Below the pieces are notes generated by a model. It made no database searches and had not been told where the DNA came from. It saw only the letters and a program-made list of their open reading frames with translations. From the NCBI GenBank assembly GCA_045114665.1, contig JBGUKW010000210.1, forward strand, positions 1 to 17,705: a stretch of 17,705 nt of DNA, in the 5' to 3' direction. Position 1 is the first letter of the stretch; the number at the start of each line of letters is the position of its first letter. The DNA comes from CADAWZ01 sp045114665 (lineage in GTDB: Bacteria; Vulcanimicrobiota; CADAWZ01). Below are positions 1-8,246 of the stretch, piece by piece. The position numbers were made by a program, and so were the translations under genes.

Positions 1-1
1 A

Positions 2-865
2 AATAATGATAGGAGACCACTTGGTGTTTTCTTTTTTGCTGGGCCTACTGGTGTTGGTAAAACAGAACTTGCAAAGATTATTGCAAGTGAGATATTTGGT
101 TCTGAAGATAAATTGTTTAGATTTGATATGTCGGAGTATTCACAGCCACATGAGGTGGCAAGATTGATTGGAGCTCCTCCAGGATATGTTGGATATGCCG
201 ACGAAGGTCAACTTACAGGAGCAGTAAAGAGAAATCCAAATTGTGTTATTTTGCTTGATGAATTCGAAAAAGCTCATGAAAAGATTTTTAATATATTCCT
301 TCAAGTATTTGATGCAGGAAGACTTACTGATGGAAAAGGTCAATCTGTTGATTTTAGAAATACACTTATCATTATGACATCTAATATTGGAGCAAATTTA
401 GCAACTTATTCTGAAGAAGATAATGAAGATAGAAGGGCTCACTTGATAAATGCTCTAAAATCGAGATTTTCTATGGAGTTTATAAATAGAATTGATGATG
501 TGATTTTGTTCAATAAATTAAAAGAAGAAGACATATATAAAATCTGTAGAATGATTACAGACAATCTCTGTGAGAAAATAAAGAAAAATAATATTAGAAT
601 GATAATTGAAGATGATGTTATAAGGGCATTGTGTGCTCAAAGTTATGATGAGCGATTTGGTGTTAGAAATATGAAGAGGATAATAGAGGACACACTTATT
701 ATTCCTGTTTCTAAAAAGATTGTTGAAGGTGATATTCCATCTGGTATTACTTTAAGAGCTTCTCTCAACGGTACTCGAATTGAGTTTTCAGAAGAAGAGG
801 TAAAGGAAGGAGTTGCTGATTCAACAGCTTTTGCGGGAAACCAAGATGGAATAGTAATGAGATAG
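2..865 (+). CDS. ClpA/ClpB-type AAA+ unfoldase, C-terminal ATPase module (5' end outside window)
   Basis: The open frame runs in from before the window, and 288 codons are visible. The part seen is a complete second AAA+ module of the Clp/Hsp100 type: Walker A GPTGVGKT (nt 41-64), the substrate-gripping pore loop GYVGY (nt 182-196), Walker B VILLDEFEKAH (nt 245-277), sensor 1 MTSN, an arginine finger in FINRID (nt 476-493) and sensor 2 Arg in GVRNMKR. All residues needed for ATP hydrolysis are present, so it should be active. Family members thread proteins through a hexameric pore. A tail of about 30 residues rich in Glu follows the small domain. Whether an N-domain, D1 or middle domain exists cannot be seen, so housekeeping ClpB/ClpC cannot be told from a conflict-system unfoldase. 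It lies 92 bp upstream of zorA on the same strand. Hand counts on two lines (25/60 and 20/60 G+C) are higher than in zorABC. Confidence 0.93.
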   Translation, partial: NNDRRPLGVFFFAGPTGVGKTELAKIIASEIFGSEDKLFRFDMSEYSQPHEVARLIGAPPGYVGYADEGQLTGAVKRNPNCVILLDEFEKAHEKIFNIFLQVFDAGRLTDGKGQSVDFRNTLIIMTSNIGANLATYSEEDNEDRRAHLINALKSRFSMEFINRIDDVILFNKLKEEDIYKICRMITDNLCEKIKKNNIRMIIEDDVIRALCAQSYDERFGVRNMKRIIEDTLIIPVSKKIVEGDIPSGITLRASLNGTRIEFSEEEVKEGVADSTAFAGNQDGIVMR

Positions 866-867
866 AT

Positions 868-898
868 TTGTTTTCTGAGATAAATATATATTTATAAT
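868..898 (+). promoter_or_regulatory. weak candidate promoter for zorA
   Basis: TTGTTT (868-873) and a perfect TATAAT (893-898) are 19 bp apart, longer than the optimal 17. Transcription from here would start inside the hairpin at 896-932, so such transcripts would lack its left arm and escape the terminator. In such AT-rich DNA a TATAAT match alone is weak evidence. Confidence 0.2.
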
Positions 899-941
899 TT
901 GTCATATTGCATTGATTACAATATGACAAATTATTTTTTTT
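896..941 (+). terminator. intrinsic terminator-like hairpin between the Clp-like gene and zorA
   Basis: A perfect 14-bp inverted repeat (896-909 with 919-932, 9-nt loop) is followed by one A and eight T (934-941). The stem is very AT-rich (only three G-C pairs), so it may terminate weakly. It ends 16 nt before the zorA start and just upstream of its ribosome binding site. It could end the Clp-like transcript, damp read-through into zorA, or be a palindromic operator. Confidence 0.6.
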
Positions 942-957
942 AGGACTTGAGGAAGAT

Positions 958-3234
958 ATGAGAAATAAATTTATAAGATTTTTAAGAGATAATTTATGGG
1001 TTATTTGGGGATTTATTTCACTTATGTTGTTTATTTTTGATTTGAAAGCTGGAATAGCAACTTGGATAATTAATTTGTTTTTAATTGGAATTACTGCATA
1101 TGTTGTAAGTAAAATTAATTTTTCTTTAAATCAGGTAAAGGAAATTTTAAAAGAGTTGGAAGAGGCAACTAAGTCTCTTAAGGAAAATAAAAAATTTGAA
1201 TTTGTTTTTAATAATCAATATTTAAGTGATGTTTATAATAAAGAGTTTTTTAAAGAAAAACATAGATTAGAGAAAGATTCTAATAATAAATATACTTGCA
1301 ATATAGGTGATTATATAGATAAGGAATTTATTGATTCAACAGTAAATAAAAGTTTTTTAAATATATGTCCTGGATTGATGACAGGTCTTGGTATTTTGGG
1401 AACATTTCTTGGTTTGACTTTGGCATTGCAGAATTTTAATATAACAGGTTCTGCTGATGATATAGTTAAAAGTATATCTCCACTTATGAATGGAATTAAA
1501 ATAGCTTTTCATACTTCGATATATGGGATGTTATTTTCACTTACTTTTAACTGGATTTTTAAAGAGGTTTTTGATGAGGCATATCGTGTTTTAGATGATT
1601 TTCTTTCTGAATATGATTTTTTGCTTGGAAATTCAGAAAGAAATAATGAGAAGAATTTTCTTGTTGCGATAGAAGAATTATCAAAGTCTATTGTCAGTAA
1701 ATTTGATTCTGTTGGTAAAAATATTGAGTCAAAACTTGAATGTGTTGATAATAGTATATTAACTAAATTGGGATCGCAAATTGGAAGTGAATTAAATTCT
1801 CTTTTTAAGCCTTCTCTTGACAATATGAATAATACATTGGAAAATTTGAGCAATAATTTTAATAAAAATCAAATTGATTATTTGTCGGAGGTTGTAAAAG
1901 AATTTGTTAATCAGATGAATGCTTCACTTGGTAATAATTTTGCTGAGTTAGGTAAGAAGATAAAAGATATTTTGCAGTTTCAAAGTGAAAATAATACTGA
2001 TATATTAGTAATGTTGGAAAAATTCAGAACAACTACAGAAAATATTGAGAAAATAAATATGGCTTCTGCAGATACAATAAAAGCATTTTCTGAATATATA
2101 GATAAGGTGGAAAATTTGCAGAAAAATATTATAGAAAATATTCAACCTATAGTTGATCAATTAGAAAAACAAAATAAAAATAATATTGAATTGCAAAATA
2201 GAATTCTTGAACTTATAAAATATGGAGATAATATTTCATCTGCTTCAAAAGATTTTTCAGAGGAAATAGCCGATAATGTAAAGGTATTTTCTGAATTAAA
2301 TATATCAATTCAAGATTCTATCAAAAATATACATGAAAAATCTGAAGATTATACTAGAAATATGAAAAAACTATCTGAAGAAATATCTGAAGATTATAAG
2401 AAAAAATTAGATATTATTTCTACTAAGGCAACAGAATCATTGGAAAATGTTTTAGATAGTTCAAAAGAATATAATAAAGAAGTTACGAGATTATCTCAAT
2501 TTATTTCTGAAGAATATAAGAAAAATTTAACTATTATTTCTGATAAAGCAAGAGAATCATTAGAGAATCTCACAGATCGTTCTGAAAAATATAATAGAGA
2601 AGTTAAGAAAATATCTGAAGAATTATTAAAAACTTCTATAAAAACTTTAATAGAGACAACAGAAATGCAACAAAAAGGATTTAATAATATTGTTACAGAA
2701 ACTAAGAAAATTTTGATAGATTCAGTTGAAATTGACAAAGAGAATAGAAAAAAAGAAATTGAACAGATTACAATAGCATCATTAAAACTTTTAGATGATT
2801 CTAAAATGGTATTTCAAAATATGCTCAATGATGTTAAGGATTTTTCAAAAATACATTCACAAGATATGGAGAAAGCTGCTAAAGAAATTTCGAAACTTTC
2901 TATTGCCCTAAATCAAAATTTATCAGAATCATTAAAGGAATGTTTAAATGTCTTTGATGACAATCTTTCAAAAATATCGACTCATTTGAGCGGAACTATT
3001 TTAAAAATAGAAAATACTATTGATAGGGTTCCAAAAGTTGTTTCTGCTTCTTGTGAAGATTTGGATAAGTCATTTAAAGAAGTTAAAAATATTGTTATTA
3101 TGGCAAAGAATTTGAAAATAGCAGATAGTCAAAGGTTAGGAACTTCTTCTGTTGGTAATGTTAGTTTTTTAAGAGAACCTGTTAAATCTCAGGAACAAGT
3201 GTTAAAATCTGTAAATTTATCAAAAAATAATTAA
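958..3234 (+). CDS. zorA: ZorA-like MotA/TolQ-family motor protein with long helical tail
   Basis: This is the stator-type membrane component of a Zorya-like anti-phage system. Two hydrophobic helices lie at about residues 13-28 and 31-50. A MotA/TolQ/ExbB core follows, with the Gly-rich helix PGLMTGLGILGTFLGLTLAL (138-157) and another helix at about 180-203. From about residue 205 to 758 the protein is a Lys/Glu/Ser/Asn-rich, mostly helical tail. In ZorA of known systems a comparable tail projects into the cytoplasm and is thought to carry the infection signal from the ion-driven motor to the effectors. The 758-residue length suits ZorA and far exceeds flagellar MotA (about 250-300). The ATG has a GAGG ribosome site 5 nt upstream. 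ZorB and an EH-signature protein follow, which supports Zorya over flagellar or Tol/Exb roles. The tail contains a 40-residue tandem duplication. G+C is very low (12/60 and 9/60 on two lines). Confidence 0.88.
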   Translation: MRNKFIRFLRDNLWVIWGFISLMLFIFDLKAGIATWIINLFLIGITAYVVSKINFSLNQVKEILKELEEATKSLKENKKFEFVFNNQYLSDVYNKEFFKEKHRLEKDSNNKYTCNIGDYIDKEFIDSTVNKSFLNICPGLMTGLGILGTFLGLTLALQNFNITGSADDIVKSISPLMNGIKIAFHTSIYGMLFSLTFNWIFKEVFDEAYRVLDDFLSEYDFLLGNSERNNEKNFLVAIEELSKSIVSKFDSVGKNIESKLECVDNSILTKLGSQIGSELNSLFKPSLDNMNNTLENLSNNFNKNQIDYLSEVVKEFVNQMNASLGNNFAELGKKIKDILQFQSENNTDILVMLEKFRTTTENIEKINMASADTIKAFSEYIDKVENLQKNIIENIQPIVDQLEKQNKNNIELQNRILELIKYGDNISSASKDFSEEIADNVKVFSELNISIQDSIKNIHEKSEDYTRNMKKLSEEISEDYKKKLDIISTKATESLENVLDSSKEYNKEVTRLSQFISEEYKKNLTIISDKARESLENLTDRSEKYNREVKKISEELLKTSIKTLIETTEMQQKGFNNIVTETKKILIDSVEIDKENRKKEIEQITIASLKLLDDSKMVFQNMLNDVKDFSKIHSQDMEKAAKEISKLSIALNQNLSESLKECLNVFDDNLSKISTHLSGTILKIENTIDRVPKVVSASCEDLDKSFKEVKNIVIMAKNLKIADSQRLGTSSVGNVSFLREPVKSQEQVLKSVNLSKNN
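2383..2622 (+). repeat. tandem duplication of 120 bp in the zorA tail
   Basis: Two in-frame copies of exactly 40 codons (2383-2502 and 2503-2622, residues 476-515 and 516-555) match at 24 of 40 residues by hand alignment. Both begin ISE(D/E)YKK and share IIS, ESLEN and YN(K/R)EV. Half of a more diverged third copy (residues about 456-475, with SEDYTRNMKKLSEE) precedes them. The repeat lies within the predicted helical tail. Confidence 0.85.
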
Positions 3235-3257
3235 TTATATTTTAGGTAAAAGAAAAA

Positions 3258-4016
3258 ATGGCGAGAAGAAGACAGAGAGCAGATGAAGAAGAACATAGCT
3301 ATTGGATGTCATATTCAGATATGATGGCGGCATTACTTTTAGTTTTTGTATTGATTATAACAGTTAATATGTTACAATCTAAAGCAGACTATGAGAAAAA
3401 AGAAGCTGAATTAATGGAAAAAAAAGAAATTGTTGATAAACAGAAAATAATAATGGATTCTCAGCAAGAACGAATCGATAAAATTATGGGGATTAGAACC
3501 GATTTAGCTGAAGTATTAGAACAAGAATTTTCTAATACTGATTTAAATGTTCGTATTGATAAGAATACAGGAGCTTTATCTCTTGATTCAAATGTTTTTT
3601 TTGATGTAAATAAATATGATTTAAAGCCAGAAGGTAAAGTTATTCTTAAAAAATTTCTTCCTAAATATATAAATATTCTTTTAAGACCAAAGTTTCGTAA
3701 ATATATTGCCGAAATAATAATTGAGGGACATACTGATACAAATGGTTCTTATTTGTATAATTTGAAATTATCACAAGAGAGAGCTTTGTCTGTTGCAACT
3801 TTTTGTTTGAAAGATAAAAATTATATATTTTCTTCTCAGCAAACAGCTGAATTAAGAAAAATTTTGACAGCTAATGGGAGATCTTTTAGCGATCCTGTTC
3901 CTAATAAAAATGGAAAAGGAATTAATATGTCAGCCTCAAGGCGTGTTGAATTTAAGTTTAGGTTAAAAAATGAAGAAATGGAAAAAGAAATGAAGAGAAT
4001 TTATGAGAAGAAGTAG
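3258..4016 (+). CDS. zorB: ZorB-like MotB/OmpA-family motor protein
   Basis: This is the partner of ZorA in a peptidoglycan-anchored ion channel. A short basic/acidic cytoplasmic start is followed by one membrane helix (about residues 18-38) that opens with YSDMM. Asp21 sits where MotB/ZorB carry the ion-binding aspartate. A helical linker (about 40-90) leads to an OmpA-like domain (about 108-238) with the peptidoglycan-binding signature EGHTDTNGSYLYN (156-168) and SASRRVEF (225-232). The 252-residue length suits ZorB. The gene starts 23 bp after zorA ends. The ribosome site is weak (AGGT, about 12 nt upstream), so translational coupling to zorA is plausible. It is 6 bp from the next gene, consistent with one transcript. 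Flagellar MotB is the alternative, but no flagellar genes are nearby and the neighbour is an EH-signature protein. Confidence 0.9.
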   Translation: MARRRQRADEEEHSYWMSYSDMMAALLLVFVLIITVNMLQSKADYEKKEAELMEKKEIVDKQKIIMDSQQERIDKIMGIRTDLAEVLEQEFSNTDLNVRIDKNTGALSLDSNVFFDVNKYDLKPEGKVILKKFLPKYINILLRPKFRKYIAEIIIEGHTDTNGSYLYNLKLSQERALSVATFCLKDKNYIFSSQQTAELRKILTANGRSFSDPVPNKNGKGINMSASRRVEFKFRLKNEEMEKEMKRIYEKK

Positions 4017-4022
4017 GGAAAT

Positions 4023-5216
4023 ATGAAATTTTCTTTTGTACCTAAAAAATTGATTGAAGCAAGAAAAGATATTATAAAAAAACACTCTTTAAAAATTAAT
4101 ACTGTTGAAAATTTTAAACCAAATGAAAATTTAAAAGAATTAATATATAAAATCATAAATTTTGATCTACAACAATTAAAAAGAGAGTCTTATTCTTTAT
4201 CTTATTCAGACGTTATCAATATTGCTAGCTATATACCTGCTAATTTTTATAAAGTGAATTTAAGCAAATTATTTTTTGTTTTAAAATTGAGGTCTTCTTA
4301 TGAAATTTGTAGTGTATTTTTCAATGCTTGGCAGGATTATTATGATAATAATGATTGTAATTCATTTTTTATAGATTTACTGAATACAGATAATAATTTT
4401 GTTAAATTGTTAATTAAACATAATTTGACAAAAGAAAAATTTATCAAATTTTTGAAAAGTGATAGCATTCCTCTCGAATTTTATGCAGAAATAGAAGAAC
4501 ATAAATTTTCTGATGATATTTCTGTAGCTAGTATGTTATTACATTATGGAATTAGAAATAACAGTAAATTATTTTTTGATTTTGAGAAAATATTTTATAT
4601 GCATTGCCATAAAACATATTATCTTAGAGATTGTACAAAATTGGTAGATATTATTAAGAAATATTCTTTAAATGATTTGTATAGTTTTCTTAACAACTTT
4701 TTGAAACAGTTTTCACTTGATGAACTTTGTAAAAAATTTTCAAATTTATTGGATATATTGGAAGATAGAAGAAAGAAGAAAAATATTAAATATAAGTTTT
4801 TATTTGAAGATAAATATAACAATTGGATAAATATAGATATAATTTATAAATTTTTTATAAGCGATATTAATGATGAAAGATTTATGTTTTGGAAAGATTA
4901 TAAATTTTTAACGAAACCATTTAAATATGATAAAAGTGGCTCTCTGTTAATGGAATTTAAAAATCATGTAGTTTTAGAATTTTTGGGAAGAGGGAATGGA
5001 CCTCTTTATATATTTAATAAATATTTTTTTGAGAAAAATATAAAGAGGCTTTTGCCTAATAAAAGTAATAGTGAACTTAGAAAAATTTTATATAGAATTT
5101 TTACTTCAGATTTGAATGATAACAACATGCTAAGGGAAGAACATCAAGCTAATTGGAGATTTAAAGTTCAAGGAATTATAAATAAACATGATATTGCAGA
5201 ATTAGTAAACCAATAA
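4023..5216 (+). CDS. zorC: ZorC-like EH-signature protein
   Basis: This is a soluble, helix-rich protein of 397 residues with no signal peptide or membrane segment. The N-terminal 270 residues are Leu/Phe/Asn/Lys-rich and match nothing I can name. The C-terminal third looks like the EH_Signature domain of ZorC: a strand-like VVLEF (316-320, Glu319) followed by GNGPLYIF (324-331), then a conserved-looking REEHQANW (371-378, His374). The domain is named for its invariant Glu and His. In type I Zorya, ZorC works with the ZorD helicase/nuclease and binds DNA; here no ZorD follows. The start follows the zorB stop by 6 bp, with an AGGGA ribosome site. As I recall, E. coli ZorC is longer (about 560 residues), so this is a short form. 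G+C is very low (11/60 on one line). The family call rests on pattern and context and is less certain than for zorA and zorB. Confidence 0.72.
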   Translation: MKFSFVPKKLIEARKDIIKKHSLKINTVENFKPNENLKELIYKIINFDLQQLKRESYSLSYSDVINIASYIPANFYKVNLSKLFFVLKLRSSYEICSVFFNAWQDYYDNNDCNSFFIDLLNTDNNFVKLLIKHNLTKEKFIKFLKSDSIPLEFYAEIEEHKFSDDISVASMLLHYGIRNNSKLFFDFEKIFYMHCHKTYYLRDCTKLVDIIKKYSLNDLYSFLNNFLKQFSLDELCKKFSNLLDILEDRRKKKNIKYKFLFEDKYNNWINIDIIYKFFISDINDERFMFWKDYKFLTKPFKYDKSGSLLMEFKNHVVLEFLGRGNGPLYIFNKYFFEKNIKRLLPNKSNSELRKILYRIFTSDLNDNNMLREEHQANWRFKVQGIINKHDIAELVNQ

Positions 5217-5221
5217 CAAAT

Positions 5222-5257
5222 AAAAACAGGTGCGAAAGATTTTTCACACCTGTTTTT
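5222..5257. terminator. bidirectional terminator closing the zor cassette
   Basis: A perfect 11-bp stem (5222-5232 with 5247-5257) has AAAAACAGGTG on the left arm. An inner GAAA/TTTC pairing follows after one C/A mismatch. A-tracts and T-tracts on both sides let it work in both directions. It lies 6 bp after the zorC stop and 17 bp from the convergent protease stop. Confidence 0.9.
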
Positions 5258-5273
5258 ACTTACTTAAATTTTA

Positions 5274-6605
5274 CTATGCTTGTTCTGCTTTTGGAGCTGG
5301 TTTGCCTGTTATCATTTCGTCCCATTGAGTATCTTTTGCAAATTGGAGGTTGTTGTAACCATATCCCAATTTGTCTGGATTATTCATTGGAGCATAAATT
5401 GTCAAACCTTGTGAACCTGGGTGCTGACTTGGGTTTACTTCATTGTGTATAATAGCAGCGTTCAATGCTTCTTTTGCTTTCTTTGCTGCTGCAACAATCT
5501 TCTTATCTGAAGCGTTTGCAATGAGGTTATCCATCATTTGACCTGCATCTCTGAGATCTCCATATGGTTTGTAACCATCACCATAATTTTCTGATTCTCT
5601 TATAGCTTTTTGAATACTGCTCTTATCGCTTGAATTTTGGATTGTTTTTGCAAGCTCATTGAATGCGTCTTTTACACCATCCATTTTTGACATATCTGTT
5701 ATAGAGAATGTTGGAATGTAGTGATTGTCATGTTCATTTACATCTATAACAATTTTTGCAAATTCTTCAGGTGTTACATTAATTCTCTCTGTTGATTTTG
5801 CCTGTACTTGTTCAATTGCTTTTGCCATATTGGAACCACCTAAAATGCTGGTGTAATCCCAACCTGGTCCCATTTCTGATTCTTCAGAAGCCATATAGAT
5901 ATTTGCATGGTCTTTCAATTCATAAGCAACTTCTGTTTCAGCCATAAGACATGCATCAAAGCCGAGAACATCAATTTTCTTTCCTGTGATTGCTTCAGCA
6001 TCTGCAAGAGCTTTTTTGAGGTTTGGTGTACTCATAATTCCATTGCCAGAGCCGTCATCTGTCATAGCACCAACAAAACCACCACCATGATCATTGAGAA
6101 CGAGACATACATTGTCTGCAGGGAATTTACCCATTGCATCAACGATGAATTTTGTCAATGTCTCAGGTTTTGACATATCTGTTTTTCCAAATTCATCAAT
6201 GACTTCTGAATTGAGTTTACCAGGTGTATTGTCTTTTGTTACATAGTATGATCTGCAATCTTTCCAGTTGCCATAATTGTGATATTGATTACCGACATCA
6301 ACATAAGCTACGACATGGGTATTTTCATCTGATCCGACTTTTTCTTGCTGGTCAATATTACCAAGCTGAAATTTTGTGAGGTTACAATCTGCAGCAATGT
6401 AATTCATGAATAACCATTTTTTGTGTGGTTTTATTGCAGTAGGCATTTCTTGTTTGCTTGAACCAAGCTGAACTTCATCTTTAGCCTGTGTATTGTGTTG
6501 TGGCTTTGCTTCATCTGTCTTTGCTTCTTGAGCTTGACCAAAATCATTTTTTATTTCATTTGTTGGTATATAAAGATTAGGATTGTGTCCACTAATACCG
6601 TTCAT
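5274..6605 (-). CDS. clostripain-like (peptidase family C11) cysteine protease, copy 1
   Basis: This caspase-like fold protease of the clostripain family usually cleaves after Arg or Lys. The catalytic His173 lies in LNDHGGGF and the nucleophile Cys219 in LGFDACLMAE, both in the family's standard context. The first 60 residues are polar, probably disordered, and include DEVQLG (43-48); the protease domain starts near KPHKKWLFMNY (59-69). No hydrophobic signal peptide is visible, so it is either cytoplasmic or exported by another route; clostripain itself is secreted. The ATG has a strong AGGAGGG ribosome site. A very similar paralogue lies at 8927-10279. The gene is convergent with zorC and divergent from cstA. 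Substrate and partner are unknown. Confidence 0.9.
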   Translation of the reverse strand: MNGISGHNPNLYIPTNEIKNDFGQAQEAKTDEAKPQHNTQAKDEVQLGSSKQEMPTAIKPHKKWLFMNYIAADCNLTKFQLGNIDQQEKVGSDENTHVVAYVDVGNQYHNYGNWKDCRSYYVTKDNTPGKLNSEVIDEFGKTDMSKPETLTKFIVDAMGKFPADNVCLVLNDHGGGFVGAMTDDGSGNGIMSTPNLKKALADAEAITGKKIDVLGFDACLMAETEVAYELKDHANIYMASEESEMGPGWDYTSILGGSNMAKAIEQVQAKSTERINVTPEEFAKIVIDVNEHDNHYIPTFSITDMSKMDGVKDAFNELAKTIQNSSDKSSIQKAIRESENYGDGYKPYGDLRDAGQMMDNLIANASDKKIVAAAKKAKEALNAAIIHNEVNPSQHPGSQGLTIYAPMNNPDKLGYGYNNLQFAKDTQWDEMITGKPAPKAEQA

Positions 6606-6770
6606 TTATAAACCCTCCTAAAAACCTATATATTAACTTTCATTAATTTCTCTTAACTCTGTCTTTAACATAATATCACTATTTTTTTATAAAGTCTTTT
6701 CTATTTTGTTAAATTTTCTTTAAATATAATCAAAAAGTAAGATATTTTTTAATTGCGGAGATTTTTTTAT

Positions 6771-6798
6771 TTGCATTTTATTTACAATTTGCTATAAT
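6771..6798 (+). promoter_or_regulatory. promoter of cstA
   Basis: TTGCAT (6771-6776) and TATAAT (6793-6798) are separated by 16 bp, 38 bp before the cstA start. The rest of the 231-bp divergent spacer (6606-6836) is very AT-rich. I see no other clear element in it, and no convincing promoter for the minus-strand protease. Confidence 0.55.
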
Positions 6799-6836
6799 AA
6801 TAAGAATAATTTGATAGTAATATCGAGGGTAAATTA

Positions 6837-8246
6837 ATGATTTCATTTATAATAGCATTAGCAGTGCTTTTGATTGGATTTTTGACTTATGGGCGATTGG
6901 TTGAGAAAATTTTTTCTCCAGATGACAGACAAACTCCAGCCATTGCAATAAATGACGGTGTTGATTGTATGCCAATAAAAACTTGGAAGGCACTTTTAAT
7001 ACAGCTTTTAAATATTGCTGGAACTGGTCCTATTTTTGGAGCGTTGATGGGAGCTTGTTTTGGTCCAGTTGTTTTTCTTTGGATCGTTTTAGGTGCTATC
7101 CTTGCTGGAGCAGTACATGATTATATGGTTGGTATGATTTCAGAGCGACACAACGGAGCATCTATAGCAGAACTTTGTAAAATATACATTGATAAAAAAA
7201 TAATGTATTATATTATGAGAGTCTTTGCTATTCTACTTCTTCTTTTGACAGGTACAGTTTTTGTTACAAGTCCTGCAGCACTTATTTCAAGTCTTACTCC
7301 AGAGTTTTTTGGTAATCACTTTTGGATTATTGTAATTTTGCTTTACTATATAATTGCTACATTGCTTCCGATTGATAAAGTTATTGGAAAATTATATCCA
7401 ACATTTGGTCTTATCTTGATAATTATGGCAATATCTATTGCAGGAGGTATGTTATTTATACCACAATATCATATTCCAGAGATTAGCTTTTCTAATTTGC
7501 ACCCTAAAAATCTTCCAATTTGGCCTTTTATGTTTGTTACTGTTGCATGTGGTGCAATTTCAGGCTTTCATGCCACTCAGTCCCCAATTATGTCAAAATG
7601 TATAACGAGTGAAAAAGAGGGGAGAAAGGTTTTTTATGGAGCAATGATCCTTGAATCGGTTATAGCACTTATTTGGGCAGCTGCAGGCGTTGCCTTTTAT
7701 GGTGAGACACAGATTTTACAGGACACACTCAGCAAACTTGGTCAATCAGGTGTTGTTTATGATATTAGTACAAAAATGCTTGGAGGTTTTGGAGGACTAC
7801 TTGCAATAATTGGAGTTGTTATATGTCCTATTACCTCTGGTGATACTGCTTTTAGATCGGCAAGGTTGATTTTGGCTGAATGGACAAATCTTGAACAGAA
7901 AAATATTAAAAATCGCTTGATCCTCACAATTCCGCTTCTTTTAGTAAGTGCCGTTTTGACACAGCTTGATTTTAATGTTTTGTGGAGATATTTTTCTTGG
8001 AGTAATCAGACACTTGCTATGGTTGCACTTTGGATGGCAACTATGTATCTATTGAAAAATGGAAAAAATTGGATCGGTTCTTTAATTACTGCATTGCCAG
8101 CTTCGTTTATGACAGCAGTATCTGTAACATATATTTTGTTAGCTCCTGAAGGTCTTAAATTATCTGCAAATATAGGATATCCAATTGGAATAGCTGTTGC
8201 TCTCATTTCATTTGTTTTGTATCTTGTGAAGGCGGTTAAGAAATAA
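6837..8246 (+). CDS. cstA: CstA-family (carbon starvation) inner-membrane carrier, short form
   Basis: This multispanning protein (about 12 hydrophobic segments over 469 residues) has the CstA core motifs: NIAGTGPIFGALMGACFGP, a following GAVHDY, SERHNGASIAEL, and later HATQSP and TSGDTAFRSARL. Family members import peptides or pyruvate under carbon limitation. It is much shorter than E. coli CstA (701 residues) and matches the compact CstA type of many anaerobes. The start has a GAGGG ribosome site 7 nt upstream and a good promoter. It is a single-gene unit closed by a terminator at 8277-8322. It lies between two protease genes on the other strand. A link through peptide uptake is possible, but nothing in the sequence shows co-regulation. 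The transported compound cannot be read from the sequence. Confidence 0.92.
   Translation: MISFIIALAVLLIGFLTYGRLVEKIFSPDDRQTPAIAINDGVDCMPIKTWKALLIQLLNIAGTGPIFGALMGACFGPVVFLWIVLGAILAGAVHDYMVGMISERHNGASIAELCKIYIDKKIMYYIMRVFAILLLLLTGTVFVTSPAALISSLTPEFFGNHFWIIVILLYYIIATLLPIDKVIGKLYPTFGLILIIMAISIAGGMLFIPQYHIPEISFSNLHPKNLPIWPFMFVTVACGAISGFHATQSPIMSKCITSEKEGRKVFYGAMILESVIALIWAAAGVAFYGETQILQDTLSKLGQSGVVYDISTKMLGGFGGLLAIIGVVICPITSGDTAFRSARLILAEWTNLEQKNIKNRLILTIPLLLVSAVLTQLDFNVLWRYFSWSNQTLAMVALWMATMYLLKNGKNWIGSLITALPASFMTAVSVTYILLAPEGLKLSANIGYPIGIAVALISFVLYLVKAVKK

Noticed and set aside
958..4016. Flagellar MotA/MotB stator pair
   Set aside because: The first protein is far too long (758 residues with a helical tail), the third gene is EH-signature-like, and there are no flagellar genes nearby.
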